A stretch of DNA of 53,254 bases from Promethearchaeota archaeon (GTDB lineage: Archaea; Asgardarchaeota; Thorarchaeia; Thorarchaeales; Thorarchaeaceae). Shown here one piece after another: positions 34,139 to 41,889 of this stretch (the first letter of the stretch is position 1; each line of letters opens with the position of its first letter). The position numbers and the translations under genes were made by a program. The notes below the pieces were generated by a model. That model was not told the origin of the DNA and searched no databases. It saw only the letters and a list, made by a program, of their open reading frames with translations. The stretch covers positions 1 through 53,254 of the forward strand of contig JALVPN010000040.1 of NCBI GenBank assembly GCA_027031765.1. Reading direction: 5' to 3'.

Positions 34139-34476
34139 GAGGGGGGACAGCTGGGGCACATCCCGACAGACATAACCACCGTCCTGACCCCCACATCCAC
34201 ACGAGGGACAACGGCAACGAGCACACAACAGGACTCCGGCCCAACGCCAAGCAGGGTTCCATTGTGGATGCGCGGACACCGATGTGCCGGTCATATTGGA
34301 TAGTGGATGTAACTAGGGACATGCCACGAGCCTTCTACATAGAGTCGGTTGGCAAGTCCGATGCCCACATCGAAGCGGCACACCCGGTCGACCAGAACAC
34401 AAGCACCCCGCCATTGCAATGGAGTGTTGGCCACTACAAGACTCATTCTGGGACCGCATTACCCCTGCAATAAGAT
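34139..34476. other. Non-coding stretch upstream of the CBS-domain gene
   Basis: About 340 nt without a convincing gene. An open plus-strand frame reaches 34473 but is rich in His, Thr and Pro, lacks any family pattern and overlaps the end of carS. No RNA signature was seen. Confidence 0.4.
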
Positions 34477-34477
34477 A

Positions 34478-34486
34478 GAAATAAAA
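34478..34486 (+). promoter_or_regulatory. TATA-like box for the CBS-domain gene
   Basis: GAAATAAAA lies about 110 nt before the ATG at 34597. A small hairpin (GGGCA-GGAAA-TGCCC) follows immediately at 34487-34501. Confidence 0.4.
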
Positions 34487-34596
34487 GGGCAGGAAATGCC
34501 CTACTCATGTTCTGCTGCACTATAGTGACAACACATAGTACGCTGGTCGGTTAGAGGGACAGATCTCCTTTCGAAAGAGTACCGGAGTTGCACACA

Positions 34597-35445
34597 ATGA
34601 TGGTCAAAGACTGCATGCATGAAGACCCCGCATATGTTTCGGTACCGGGGACACGAGAGGACGTCCTCCAAGTCATGGCAGAGAAACAGGTCAACGGACT
34701 GCCTGTTGTGAAGAAGGGGACAATGGCTCTGGTCGGCATTGTGACTCGGAGTGACCTCCTCCGGAAGGCAGATGAGAACCAGCTTGCATTGCTGATGGTA
34801 CGCGACCCGCTCACGGTAGACCCTACGACTCCAGTTGAGAGGGCAGCGCAGCTGATGATTGACCATGGCTACAGGCGGCTCCCAGTGGTCGAGGGCGACC
34901 GACTTGTTGGGATGTTGACCGTTGCGGACATCCTCGGCGCCGTCCTTGAGAACAGTGAGGACTACAAGGATACAACCATCGAGGAGTACGTGACGAGGAG
35001 TGTGATTGCGGTATGGGAAGAAACGCCGCTCCCACTCACCTACATGATTATGGACATGGCAGGGGCAAATGCACTGGTCGTAATCAACGAGAGCGGTGGG
35101 GTCACAGGGATGATCTCGGCAAGCGACTATATCCGGCTCTCAGAGGTGGCAATTGAGGACAGCATATCAAAGACTCATAGCGGTACTGAGTCTGCTGTCG
35201 AGTGGGGATGGTCATCAAAGGACTTCCTCGTTGTGACAAAGAAGGTACTGAAACTCCCCAACGTCAGTGTCAAGGAAGTCATGACAAAGAAGATAATCAG
35301 TGTGAGTGAGGTCACCACGGTTCCTGAGTGTGTGAAAATACTGCGGAAGAACGACATCGACCAGGCGCCGGTGCTGTCTGTGACGAACAACCTGATTGGC
35401 ATGATCGAGGATCGCACGCTGCTGCGGCTGGCAGTGAAGCCGTAG
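34597..35445 (+). CDS. Four-CBS-domain protein
   Basis: A 282-residue cytosolic protein made only of four CBS domains (two Bateman pairs). Each starts with a conserved stretch: MVKDCMHEDPAYVSV, MVRDPLTVDPTTPVE, VTRSVIAVWEETPL and MTKKIISVSEVTTV. CBS pairs usually bind adenosyl nucleotides and sense energy state; no catalytic domain is attached. The ATG at 34597 has GGAG 9 nt upstream. Targets are unknown. The gene stands alone before the EF-1alpha promoter. Confidence 0.88.
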   Translation: MMVKDCMHEDPAYVSVPGTREDVLQVMAEKQVNGLPVVKKGTMALVGIVTRSDLLRKADENQLALLMVRDPLTVDPTTPVERAAQLMIDHGYRRLPVVEGDRLVGMLTVADILGAVLENSEDYKDTTIEEYVTRSVIAVWEETPLPLTYMIMDMAGANALVVINESGGVTGMISASDYIRLSEVAIEDSISKTHSGTESAVEWGWSSKDFLVVTKKVLKLPNVSVKEVMTKKIISVSEVTTVPECVKILRKNDIDQAPVLSVTNNLIGMIEDRTLLRLAVKP

Positions 35446-35605
35446 CCACAGACAACTCTTGAAGGACGGGCCTGGGAACTGGAAACAAGACGCACCTACC
35501 ACCAACATCACCGATTGTCACTCATTCCCAAGGTGACAGGGGCGTCAGACGCACTGCAGCAGGCGGTCGGGGTCGGCATTTTGGTCAAACATGCTTGTCC
35601 GCAAA

Positions 35606-35613
35606 CTTTAAAG
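35606..35613 (+). promoter_or_regulatory. TATA-like box for EF-1alpha
   Basis: CTTTAAAG predicts transcription from about 35637, just before the leader hairpin at 35641-35660. Confidence 0.55.
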
Positions 35614-35640
35614 AAGAACCGACAGCCATGCCTGTGAGTC

Positions 35641-35660
35641 CCCCTAGACATTACTAGGGG
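35641..35660 (+). promoter_or_regulatory. Perfect hairpin in the EF-1alpha 5' leader
   Basis: CCCCTAG (35641-35647) and CTAGGGG (35654-35660) form a 7-bp stem around ACATTA, at or near the 5' end of the mRNA and 26 nt before the TTG start. It could stabilise the transcript or act in autoregulation. Confidence 0.5.
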
Positions 35661-35685
35661 AGAAACTACACGTGGTGTTTAGGAA

Positions 35686-36990
35686 TTGAGCAAGAAGGAA
35701 AAAGAACACCTCAACCTCGTAGTCATCGGGCATGTCGACCACGGAAAGAGCACGATGACTGGGAGGTTGCTGTACGAGACAGGTGCCGTTGACGAGAGGA
35801 CATTCCAGCAACACAGGGCTGAAGCGGAGCGACTTGGGAGACCATCGTGGGCTTGGGCCTTTGCCCTGGACCGGCTGAAGGAAGAGCGCGAACGAGGGCT
35901 GACAATTGACATTGCCTTCTTCAAGTTCGAGACCAAGCGGTACTACTACACAATCATCGACGCTCCCGGTCACAAGGACTTCATCAAGAACATGATTACG
36001 GGCGCCTCTCAAGCAGATGTGGGACTGCTCGTAGTCAGTGCAAAGAGGGGCGAGTTTGAGGCAGGCATTGGCCCTGGTGGCCAGACGAAGGAGCACGCAT
36101 ATCTCGCAATGACCCTCGGCGTCCCATCACTAATCGTCTGCATCAACAAGATGGACGATGAGAGTGTCAAGTACAGTGAGGAACGCTACAAGGAAGTGAA
36201 GGAAGAGGTCGAGTCGTTCCTCAAGAGCATCGGGTACAAGACCGACAAGATCCCATTCATCCCAACATCGGCACTCGATGCTGCCAACCTGAAGGAGCGG
36301 ACACCTGACCTGACCCCCTTCTATGACGGGCCGTGTCTGCTCGAGGCGCTCGACATGGTGGAGCCCCCGCCAAAGCCAATCGACAAGCCACTCAGGGTGC
36401 CAATCAACGACGTGTACTCAATCAAGGGTGTTGGCACCGTGCCCGTCGGACGTGTTGAAACCGGGATCATGAAGCCGGGTATGAAGGTCACATTCATGCC
36501 ACCCAACAAGACGGGTGAGGTCAAGTCGATTGAGATGCACCACGAACAGCTTGACCAGGCAATCCCAGGTGACAACATCGGGTTCAACGTGCGGGGCATC
36601 GAGCGGAAAGACCTTGGCCGAGGGGATGTTGCTGGCCCGGCGGACGCACCGCCAACAGTGGCTGCAGACTTCACGGGTCAGATAATGGTAATCCAACACC
36701 CAACGGCAATCACAGTGGGGTACACCCCTGTTGTCCACGCACACACTGCGCAGGTCGCTTGCAGGTTCGAACAGATCCTCCAGAAACTCGACCAGCGTAC
36801 AGGACAGGTCATCCAGGAGAACCCGGACTTTGTCAAGAGGGGCGAGTCCATGATTGCAAAACTTGTCCCACTCAAACCGATGTGCGTCGAGCCGTACAAG
36901 AAAATCCCACAGCTTGGCAGGTTCGCAGTCCGGGACATGGGGATGACTGTTGCAGTTGGGATAGTCCAGAAGGTAACCCCAAAGAAGTAG
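35686..36990 (+). CDS. tuf: Translation elongation factor EF-1alpha (aEF1A)
   Basis: A 434-residue GTPase that delivers aminoacyl-tRNA to the ribosome. G1 GHVDHGKST (15-23), G3 DAPGHKDF (92-99), G4 NKMD (154-157). Between strands it has the [17 protein letters not shown] insertion (about 122-138) that eukaryotes share with TACK/Asgard archaea and that euryarchaeal forms lack. The start is TTG, since a stop codon (TAG, 35680-35682) lies just upstream in frame and no earlier ATG exists; this is unusual for so highly expressed a gene. A strong terminator follows at 37006. Confidence 0.97.
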   Translation: MSKKEKEHLNLVVIGHVDHGKSTMTGRLLYETGAVDERTFQQHRAEAERLGRPSWAWAFALDRLKEERERGLTIDIAFFKFETKRYYYTIIDAPGHKDFIKNMITGASQADVGLLVVSAKRGEFEAGIGPGGQTKEHAYLAMTLGVPSLIVCINKMDDESVKYSEERYKEVKEEVESFLKSIGYKTDKIPFIPTSALDAANLKERTPDLTPFYDGPCLLEALDMVEPPPKPIDKPLRVPINDVYSIKGVGTVPVGRVETGIMKPGMKVTFMPPNKTGEVKSIEMHHEQLDQAIPGDNIGFNVRGIERKDLGRGDVAGPADAPPTVAADFTGQIMVIQHPTAITVGYTPVVHAHTAQVACRFEQILQKLDQRTGQVIQENPDFVKRGESMIAKLVPLKPMCVEPYKKIPQLGRFAVRDMGMTVAVGIVQKVTPKK

Positions 36991-37005
36991 GACATGAAGG
37001 AGGTA

Positions 37006-37048
37006 CCGGGCCGCAGAGCGGGCCCGGGCCCAACTCTTTCTTTTTCGC
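37006..37048 (+). terminator. GC-rich hairpin and T-rich tract after EF-1alpha
   Basis: CCGGGCC (37006-37012) pairs with GGCCCGG (37021-37027), then CTCTTTCTTTTTC. It is the clearest terminator in the window, 16 nt after the stop. Confidence 0.65.
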
Positions 37049-37129
37049 ATACTGAAGGCATGACATGGCCAAGAACTGCTGTGCAGCCCAACTGGAAACT
37101 GGGCCGGCGTCGCAGTGGGAGGCACACCA

Positions 37130-37603
37130 ATGGAACATGACATCATGACGGATGGGCGACAGAGAGCAGTGCGCGTCCTGAAGACAATAGTCGTAGGGCT
37201 GGGAGTGGCCGGAGCCGGTGTGTTGATGTTGATTGAGGCAGCCAGCATGGAGGGGCCACTGAGTGCACTGGGACTCATTGACCTCTCAGTCTATGTTTCA
37301 GTGCTGGCGCTTGGCATGTACTATGTGTTGACCACTGGCTGCAGTAGGGATGATCCTAGGATAGGAGATGTAGCCGCACCCACCAGCACAGCACCAGGTC
37401 ACGGAAACATGGCAGCCGACAGGGATGAGGCGGTCCTATCAGCCATGTCACGACATGCCCTGCGTGCAGAGAGGGGCGTGCAGGACGGTACGTACCTGTG
37501 CCCAGAGTGTGAAATGTTGTTCAACCTGTCAGGCGCCCAGCCAGTTGAGGAGTATGTCGTACTGTGCCCATTCTGTGGAGTGAGGCTGTACGTAGAGAAG
37601 TGA
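37130..37603 (+). CDS. Two-helix membrane protein with C-terminal zinc ribbon
   Basis: A 157-residue protein with GGGAGG just upstream of ATG 37130. Two hydrophobic helices (TIVVGLGVAGAGVLMLIEAA and LIDLSVYVSVLALGMYYVL) are followed by a polar linker and a zinc ribbon (YLCPECEMLFNLSG...VVLCPFCGVRLYVE). No family is recognised. The zinc ribbon most likely lies in the cytosol. It is convergent with the tRNA-Ser gene, ending 17 nt from its encoded CCA. Confidence 0.65.
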   Translation: MEHDIMTDGRQRAVRVLKTIVVGLGVAGAGVLMLIEAASMEGPLSALGLIDLSVYVSVLALGMYYVLTTGCSRDDPRIGDVAAPTSTAPGHGNMAADRDEAVLSAMSRHALRAERGVQDGTYLCPECEMLFNLSGAQPVEEYVVLCPFCGVRLYVEK

Positions 37604-37619
37604 CAGGAAAAGGAGTGGG

Positions 37620-37735
37620 TGGCGCCGGGAGAGGGAACCCCAGACCCCATGGACATCATAGGGTCTTTTGAACCCTCGCGTGCTAAGCACACCAACTTAG
37701 CAGGCTGGCTCCCTACCAGGCTAGGACATCCCGGC
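37620..37735 (-). tRNA. tRNA-Ser(GCT) with a 30-nt intron in the T loop
   Basis: The minus strand folds as acceptor GCCGGGA/TCCCGGC, anticodon arm CCAGC-CTGCTAA-GTTGG (anticodon GCT), a long variable arm GTGC-TTA-GCAC, and T stem GAGGG/CCCTC. Discriminator G and an encoded CCA follow. The T loop is split: removing 37637-37666 gives the standard loop TTCAAAT. The junction fits a bulge-helix-bulge: T stem, 4 bp TTCA/TGGG, 3-nt bulges AAA and GTT, and a 9-bp inner stem GACCCTATG/CATGGGGTC. A TATA-like TGTTTAAG lies at 37762-37769. Intron position is 59/60. Confidence 0.9.
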
Positions 37736-37789
37736 ATCAACGGCTGCCTGCGGCCATCTTCACTTAAACATTGTTGTCCATCTGACCGT

Positions 37790-38152
37790 GGTACTGAGCA
37801 ACAGCAGCCTAGGGTCACATACGTGGATGGAGTGCAACGGCCCCGCCGCTTCGAACGTCCCTTCCCACTGTGCGGTCCACCGCCTTTCTCAAGGCAGCGC
37901 CCTCCGGGGCTCCACCGCCCCGCCTTAGGGCTGCTCCCGCCAGGGCCTGGCCCGGTTCGGCGGCCTAGTCCACTCACACCAGTCCTTCGACTGGTGCTGT
38001 GACTGCGGCAGACTCCGGAGACTGCCTCTCACAGTCCAGCGGCAGGGCACATGTGAGTCGGGGTTCGTCCTCAGCTTTGGTTACTGGTCCCGGCTATTGC
38101 CATACCGGTTACAGGTCGCGGCAAACGACCCGACCCTACCCGTTGCAAGACC
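37790..38152 (-). ncRNA. Signal recognition particle 7S RNA, enlarged
   Basis: Minus-strand RNA of about 363 nt; ends are estimated from pairing GGT/ACC and GCAAC/GTTGC. It has the helix 3-4 CTGTAACC and GCTGAGG elements and a helix 6-like CACCAGTC-GAAG-GACTGGTG hairpin. The helix 8 signature is GGGCCAGGCCC-TGGC-GGGAGCAGCCC, with the symmetric CAGG/AGCA loop that binds SRP54. The tetraloop is TGGC, not the usual GGAA type. Extra hairpins (CTGTGA/TCACAG with GGCAG/CTGCC; GCCTT-GAGA-AAGGC) make it about 60 nt longer than typical. A TATA-like box is at 38168-38177. Confidence 0.85.
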
Positions 38153-38167
38153 GACTCCGGATGACTT

Positions 38168-38177
38168 GAATTAAAGC
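38168..38177 (-). promoter_or_regulatory. TATA-like box for SRP RNA
   Basis: GCTTTAATTC on the minus strand places the transcription start near 38148-38152, agreeing with the 5' end inferred from helix 1. Confidence 0.5.
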
Positions 38178-38208
38178 TTGCGTTGGGCGGGTGCCAGGCC
38201 CACATCCA

Positions 38209-40005
38209 CTATACGAATGCTCCGGCAGCCCGCTTAATCTCGACAATCTCCTCAAGGACGTCGAGCTCGGCTTGGGACAAATCGTCGGCGAACTTCGTGC
38301 GTATAGCAATGACGTGCTTGTCGGGCATATCCGTATAGAGGACATCGTCCTCTTTCACTTGACGACCGATTGTCGGCCCCCGGATTGAGATTGCAACCTC
38401 CATGCCTTCGGTCGCCTCGTCAATAGGCACATTTCTGTCCTGGATTTGGAGGATGGTGCCAATGCGGCGCCCCTCCCGGTTGATCAGGCCGACCTTGGGA
38501 CGGATCACACCATGCACACGGACTCCGACGACAGCAGGATTGTTCCTCCGAAAGATATACTCCCGCAATATCTCGACCTTGCCCGGTCGGATGATAGAGG
38601 CAAGGGACTCTGCCTTTGCCTGCTCCCGCTTCACAATCAACCAAGCGTAGTAGTCGTCATAGAGGCGATAGATGACATCATTGAGGAATATCTCGACACC
38701 ATATTCGGCTGCTAGGTCTTCAATCTCTGGTGCAACCTTGACGTTGAAGCCGAGTACTACTGCATTCAAGGGGTCTGTGTCGCCGGCGGCCTTTGCTTCG
38801 AGGATGTCACGCCTTACAATCGGGCCGACATCAGCTACACGGACAGGGACATTCCGGTCGCGGAGGAACTGCGTCACCGCTTCGAGCGAGCCGAGCGTAT
38901 CGGTCTTCAGGACTATGCCCGATGAGTCTCGCTGAATCCGGATTTCACCCACTTCCTGACGTACCTTGGCCTTTATTTCATCGAGCTGTGACATGTCACT
39001 CACTGCATATACAGGGGCACCAGCCACAACACCGGTAACATCGGGGGCAACTATCTTCACGCCAGCCGCAGCATGCACTTCGGGGACTGGGACGAACTTC
39101 TCGCGGGGGTCGCGGATTTCATCCAGCGCCTTTGGTAATAGCAACGCACGAATTTTGGCAACGATTACGTCGTCCAGCCCACCGACCACAATTGTGTCCG
39201 ACTTGCGCAGCACCCCCTCGTATATGATTGTGTCCAGCGTAATCCCGAGACCGGTTTCTTCCCGGACTTCAAGGACTGCACCACATGCCGGCCCGTCGGA
39301 AACACGTAGGCGTTCCTTCATGTACTGTTGTGTCAGACCCGTCAGCACCATCAACAGTTCGGGAATCCCCTCACCGGTCTTGGCGCTGGTAGGGACAATT
39401 GCGACCTCTCTTGTAAAGTCGCGTACGCGGTCAAAACGTTCTGACTGAATTCCGTTGGCAGAGAGAGCACCGACAATCTCATAGATTCTCCTGTCCAGTT
39501 CGGCCTGTGTACTGGTGCCCTGACTGCGGAGTGCCTGTGCAAGTGGGATTCCAGGCTTCGGCCTCCAACCAGGCACCTTGTCGAGCTTGTTGGCAGCCAC
39601 TAGGAACGGTGTCCGTCCTGACCGGAGAATCTTCAGGGACTCGTAGGTCTGAGTCAGCGGCCCCTCATTGATATCGACGACTAGGATTGCAATGTCAGCA
39701 ATGGCACCCCCCCGTTTCCGTAGGTTGAGGTATGCCTCATGGCCTGGTGTGTCAATGAAGAGGAGGCCATCAATTGTGAGGCCAGCACGGACATCATCGA
39801 GTAGTGAGCCACAGATGTTGCGGATGGTTTCAGTGGGGAAAAAGGACGCGCCGATATGCTGAGTAATGCCAGCAGCCTCGCGCGCTTGAACAGCGGTGCC
39901 GCGCATCTTGTCTAGGAGGGATGTCTTACCATGGTCAATGTGGCCCAACACAGTGACGATTGGAGAACGTAGCCGGACTTTCTTCCCATTACCAGACCCG
40001 GTCAT
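38209..40005 (-). CDS. infB: Translation initiation factor aIF5B (IF-2 type)
   Basis: A 598-residue GTPase that helps join ribosomal subunits. G1 GHIDHGKTSL (21-30), G3 DTPGHEAY and G4 NKLD are in place. The archaeal/eukaryotic layout follows: G domain, domain II, the long helix and domain IV (about residues 440-598). It starts with only about 15 residues before the G domain, as in archaea. In many archaea it follows ndk in one operon; here ndk is divergent and an AT-rich element (40101-40110) lies between the two. Confidence 0.95.
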   Translation of the reverse strand: MTGSGNGKKVRLRSPIVTVLGHIDHGKTSLLDKMRGTAVQAREAAGITQHIGASFFPTETIRNICGSLLDDVRAGLTIDGLLFIDTPGHEAYLNLRKRGGAIADIAILVVDINEGPLTQTYESLKILRSGRTPFLVAANKLDKVPGWRPKPGIPLAQALRSQGTSTQAELDRRIYEIVGALSANGIQSERFDRVRDFTREVAIVPTSAKTGEGIPELLMVLTGLTQQYMKERLRVSDGPACGAVLEVREETGLGITLDTIIYEGVLRKSDTIVVGGLDDVIVAKIRALLLPKALDEIRDPREKFVPVPEVHAAAGVKIVAPDVTGVVAGAPVYAVSDMSQLDEIKAKVRQEVGEIRIQRDSSGIVLKTDTLGSLEAVTQFLRDRNVPVRVADVGPIVRRDILEAKAAGDTDPLNAVVLGFNVKVAPEIEDLAAEYGVEIFLNDVIYRLYDDYYAWLIVKREQAKAESLASIIRPGKVEILREYIFRRNNPAVVGVRVHGVIRPKVGLINREGRRIGTILQIQDRNVPIDEATEGMEVAISIRGPTIGRQVKEDDVLYTDMPDKHVIAIRTKFADDLSQAELDVLEEIVEIKRAAGAFV

Positions 40006-40100
40006 TCGAGTGGCACCACCGACAGGCAGTTCTGGTGCCAGACGCCTGGTCGGCCATAAGAAACTGTCGTTCTGAACGAAGAGGTGCCAGTGCGCACAAC

Positions 40101-40110
40101 GCTAATATGC
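40101..40110. promoter_or_regulatory. Shared TATA-like element between infB and ndk
   Basis: GCTAATATGC (GCATATTAGC on the minus strand) lies midway between the divergent starts at 40005 and 40159. Confidence 0.35.
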
Positions 40111-40158
40111 GGGACCGTGTCCGGAGGCGCACCCAAACTCTGGCCTTGGTGATAGTAG

Positions 40159-40821
40159 TTGGAACAGTCACTCGTCATAATAAAGCCCGACGGCGTTGTG
40201 AGAAGAAGAGTCGGTGCACTCGTGATTGATGCCCTGCTCAAGAGAGGATATTCTGTCAAGGCGTTCAAGGAGATGGTGGTGTCGGACGCACTTGCCAAGA
40301 TGCACTATGCAGTACATAAGGACAAGCCGTTCTTTCCTTGGCTCGTGGAGTTCATAACCTCTGCGCCCGTGGTCGCGATAATCCTTGAAGGGGAAGGTGT
40401 CATTGAAGGGGTACGGGAGGCATTGGGAGCAACCTTTGTGCAGAAGGCTGCACCAGAGAGCCTGCGCGGGCGGTACGGGATATGGGCGGGTGTGAACATA
40501 GCACACGCCTCGGACGGCCCAGACACAGCTGCCGAAGAGATTGCACTATGGAAGAGGGAGGCCGGACTCGAAGAGGAGGCCGGTGCTGAGGAGAAGGCAA
40601 GAGAGTACATCGGACGGTACATACATGGAGAGACCGACTACACAGGCGAAATCCGGGCCATCGTTAGAGATGCCATCGCGAAAAAGGACACTTCAGAGGG
40701 TGTCCTCAAGAAACTTGAAGAGCTACTCTCGAAGGACGCGGATGACATTCCTCAAGACAGTGTGAGGAGACTGGCAAGGGTAATCTTTGACTTCATACAC
40801 GAGGAGGTCGAAAAGGCCTGA
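40159..40821 (+). CDS. ndk: Nucleoside diphosphate kinase with C-terminal extension
   Basis: A 220-residue protein. Residues 1-150 are a complete NDP kinase: VIIKPDGVVRR at the start and the phospho-histidine H116 in NIAHASD (usually HGSD). Residues 150-220 are an extra helical, charged tail (EKAREYIGRYIHGETDYTG...) not found in standard 150-residue NDP kinases. The start is TTG after GGTGAT. It equilibrates NTP pools. The gene is reversed relative to its usual archaeal neighbours (L7Ae-eS28-eL24 and aIF5B) and converges on eL24. Confidence 0.93.
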   Translation: MEQSLVIIKPDGVVRRRVGALVIDALLKRGYSVKAFKEMVVSDALAKMHYAVHKDKPFFPWLVEFITSAPVVAIILEGEGVIEGVREALGATFVQKAAPESLRGRYGIWAGVNIAHASDGPDTAAEEIALWKREAGLEEEAGAEEKAREYIGRYIHGETDYTGEIRAIVRDAIAKKDTSEGVLKKLEELLSKDADDIPQDSVRRLARVIFDFIHEEVEKA

Positions 40822-40869
40822 GCACGGGCATAGATGGTCGGAATAGATGAGAGAGCTCAGTCGGCCCTC

Positions 40870-41067
40870 TCATCGCGGTTTCCCGCCCTTCTGGAAGTGG
40901 GCACTCCACTTCGTCCGACGGGGCTTCATCTTCCTCCTGAGCAATGCGGCCTTGCATTTGTTGGAGCAGAACCATAGCACAGCCCCGTCCTTCGTGCGCA
41001 CGAAGGCAGAACCGGTGCCGGGCTCGATGTCCCGCCCACAAAAGACACACTTATGGATGCCGACCAA
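40870..41067 (-). CDS. rpl24e: Ribosomal protein eL24 (L24e)
   Basis: A 65-residue zinc ribosomal protein: HKCVFCGRDIEPGTG and WFCSNKCKAALLRRK supply the four cysteines. The start is TTG, 2 nt after the eS28 stop, with GGAGG inside the end of that gene. Last gene of the L7Ae-eS28-eL24 operon. Confidence 0.94.
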   Translation of the reverse strand: MVGIHKCVFCGRDIEPGTGSAFVRTKDGAVLWFCSNKCKAALLRRKMKPRRTKWSAHFQKGGKPR

Positions 41068-41069
41068 TG

Positions 41070-41300
41070 CTAACGCCTCCTCATCTTCCGGGCCTCACGC
41101 TCGGTCTCGCGGAGTATCAGTATGTCACCCAGTCGCACAGGGCCCTTCACATTGCGTGTGAGGACGCGACCCTTGTCCCGGCCCTCCAGTATCTTCACCC
41201 GCACCTGAGTGATCTCCCCGGTGACGCCGGTGCGACCGAGGAGTTGGATGACTTCGGCCGGGATGGCGGGGGTCCGTGACTCCTCATCTCGCTTGCTCAT
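41070..41300 (-). CDS. rps28e: Ribosomal protein eS28 (S28e)
   Basis: A 76-residue OB-fold small-subunit protein. [19 protein letters not shown] and [13 protein letters not shown], with the [12 protein letters not shown] end, are the family signature. It sits between L7Ae (18 nt upstream) and eL24 (2-nt gap), a widely conserved archaeal order. Confidence 0.95.
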   Translation of the reverse strand: MSKRDEESRTPAIPAEVIQLLGRTGVTGEITQVRVKILEGRDKGRVLTRNVKGPVRLGDILILRETEREARKMRRR

Positions 41301-41318
41301 AGAAACACCCTCATTTCA

Positions 41319-41690
41319 CTATGCGCGGAGAGCCGCAATCTTCTCAACTATGTCGGCTACAAGGTCTTTGGCCTTGCCCTCGACGACTATTGCAGCTGCA
41401 GCAGTGGGACGACTGATGCCTGCTGCTGCACCGAGATCCTTCTTACTGGGCACGAATATGTAGGGCGTTTTCCGGTCGTCACACAGACCTGGCAGATACA
41501 TAATAATCTCGGACGGGTCGACATCCTCGGCAACGAGGACAAGACGGGCAATACCACGCTCAATGGACTTTGTAGCCTCATTGATGCCCTTCTTAATCCG
41601 GCCCGTTTCGCGCGCGATTTCCAGTGCCTCAAGTGCTTTCTTCTGGAGTTCCTCTGTGGGCTCCCAGTCGATGAATGGTGGTCTTGGCAT
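41319..41690 (-). CDS. rpl7ae: Ribosomal protein L7Ae
   Basis: A 123-residue kink-turn-binding protein of the large ribosomal subunit, also a core part of box C/D and H/ACA RNPs and of RNase P. The RNA-contacting core is GINEATKSIERGIARLVLVAEDVDP (shown here in two parts: GINEATKSIERG, then RLVLVAEDVDP). A TTTTAAAA box lies about 80 nt upstream. Its partner Nop10 is encoded at 19597. Confidence 0.96.
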   Translation of the reverse strand: MPRPPFIDWEPTEELQKKALEALEIARETGRIKKGINEATKSIERGIARLVLVAEDVDPSEIIMYLPGLCDDRKTPYIFVPSKKDLGAAAGISRPTAAAAIVVEGKAKDLVADIVEKIAALRA

Positions 41691-41770
41691 GTGTTTCTAC
41701 CTCTGTTTGCACTTCATTGGTATGGAACTACCGCTACAGCAGTGTTCCCCATGCGCGACTGGGTAGCCTC

Positions 41771-41778
41771 TTTTAAAA
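41771..41778 (-). promoter_or_regulatory. TATA-like box for the L7Ae-eS28-eL24 operon
   Basis: TTTTAAAA lies about 80 nt before the L7Ae ATG, predicting a leader of about 55 nt. Confidence 0.5.
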
Positions 41779-41889
41779 CTGTCGAAGTGCCGGTTTCAGG
41801 AGTCTGCTGTGCAGTCCGCGTCTGAAACGCTGCCCAGTTCGCACGGACTCACCCATCAGGTCGAACGGATGTGCATGTGCTGGCAGTGC

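Noticed and set aside
34132-34473. A 113-codon plus-strand frame after carS
   Set aside because: It is low in hydrophobic core residues, has no ribosome site and overlaps carS; treated as non-coding.
36418-37278. A 286-codon minus-strand open frame across EF-1alpha and its terminator
   Set aside because: It runs through the terminator hairpin and opposes a highly conserved gene.
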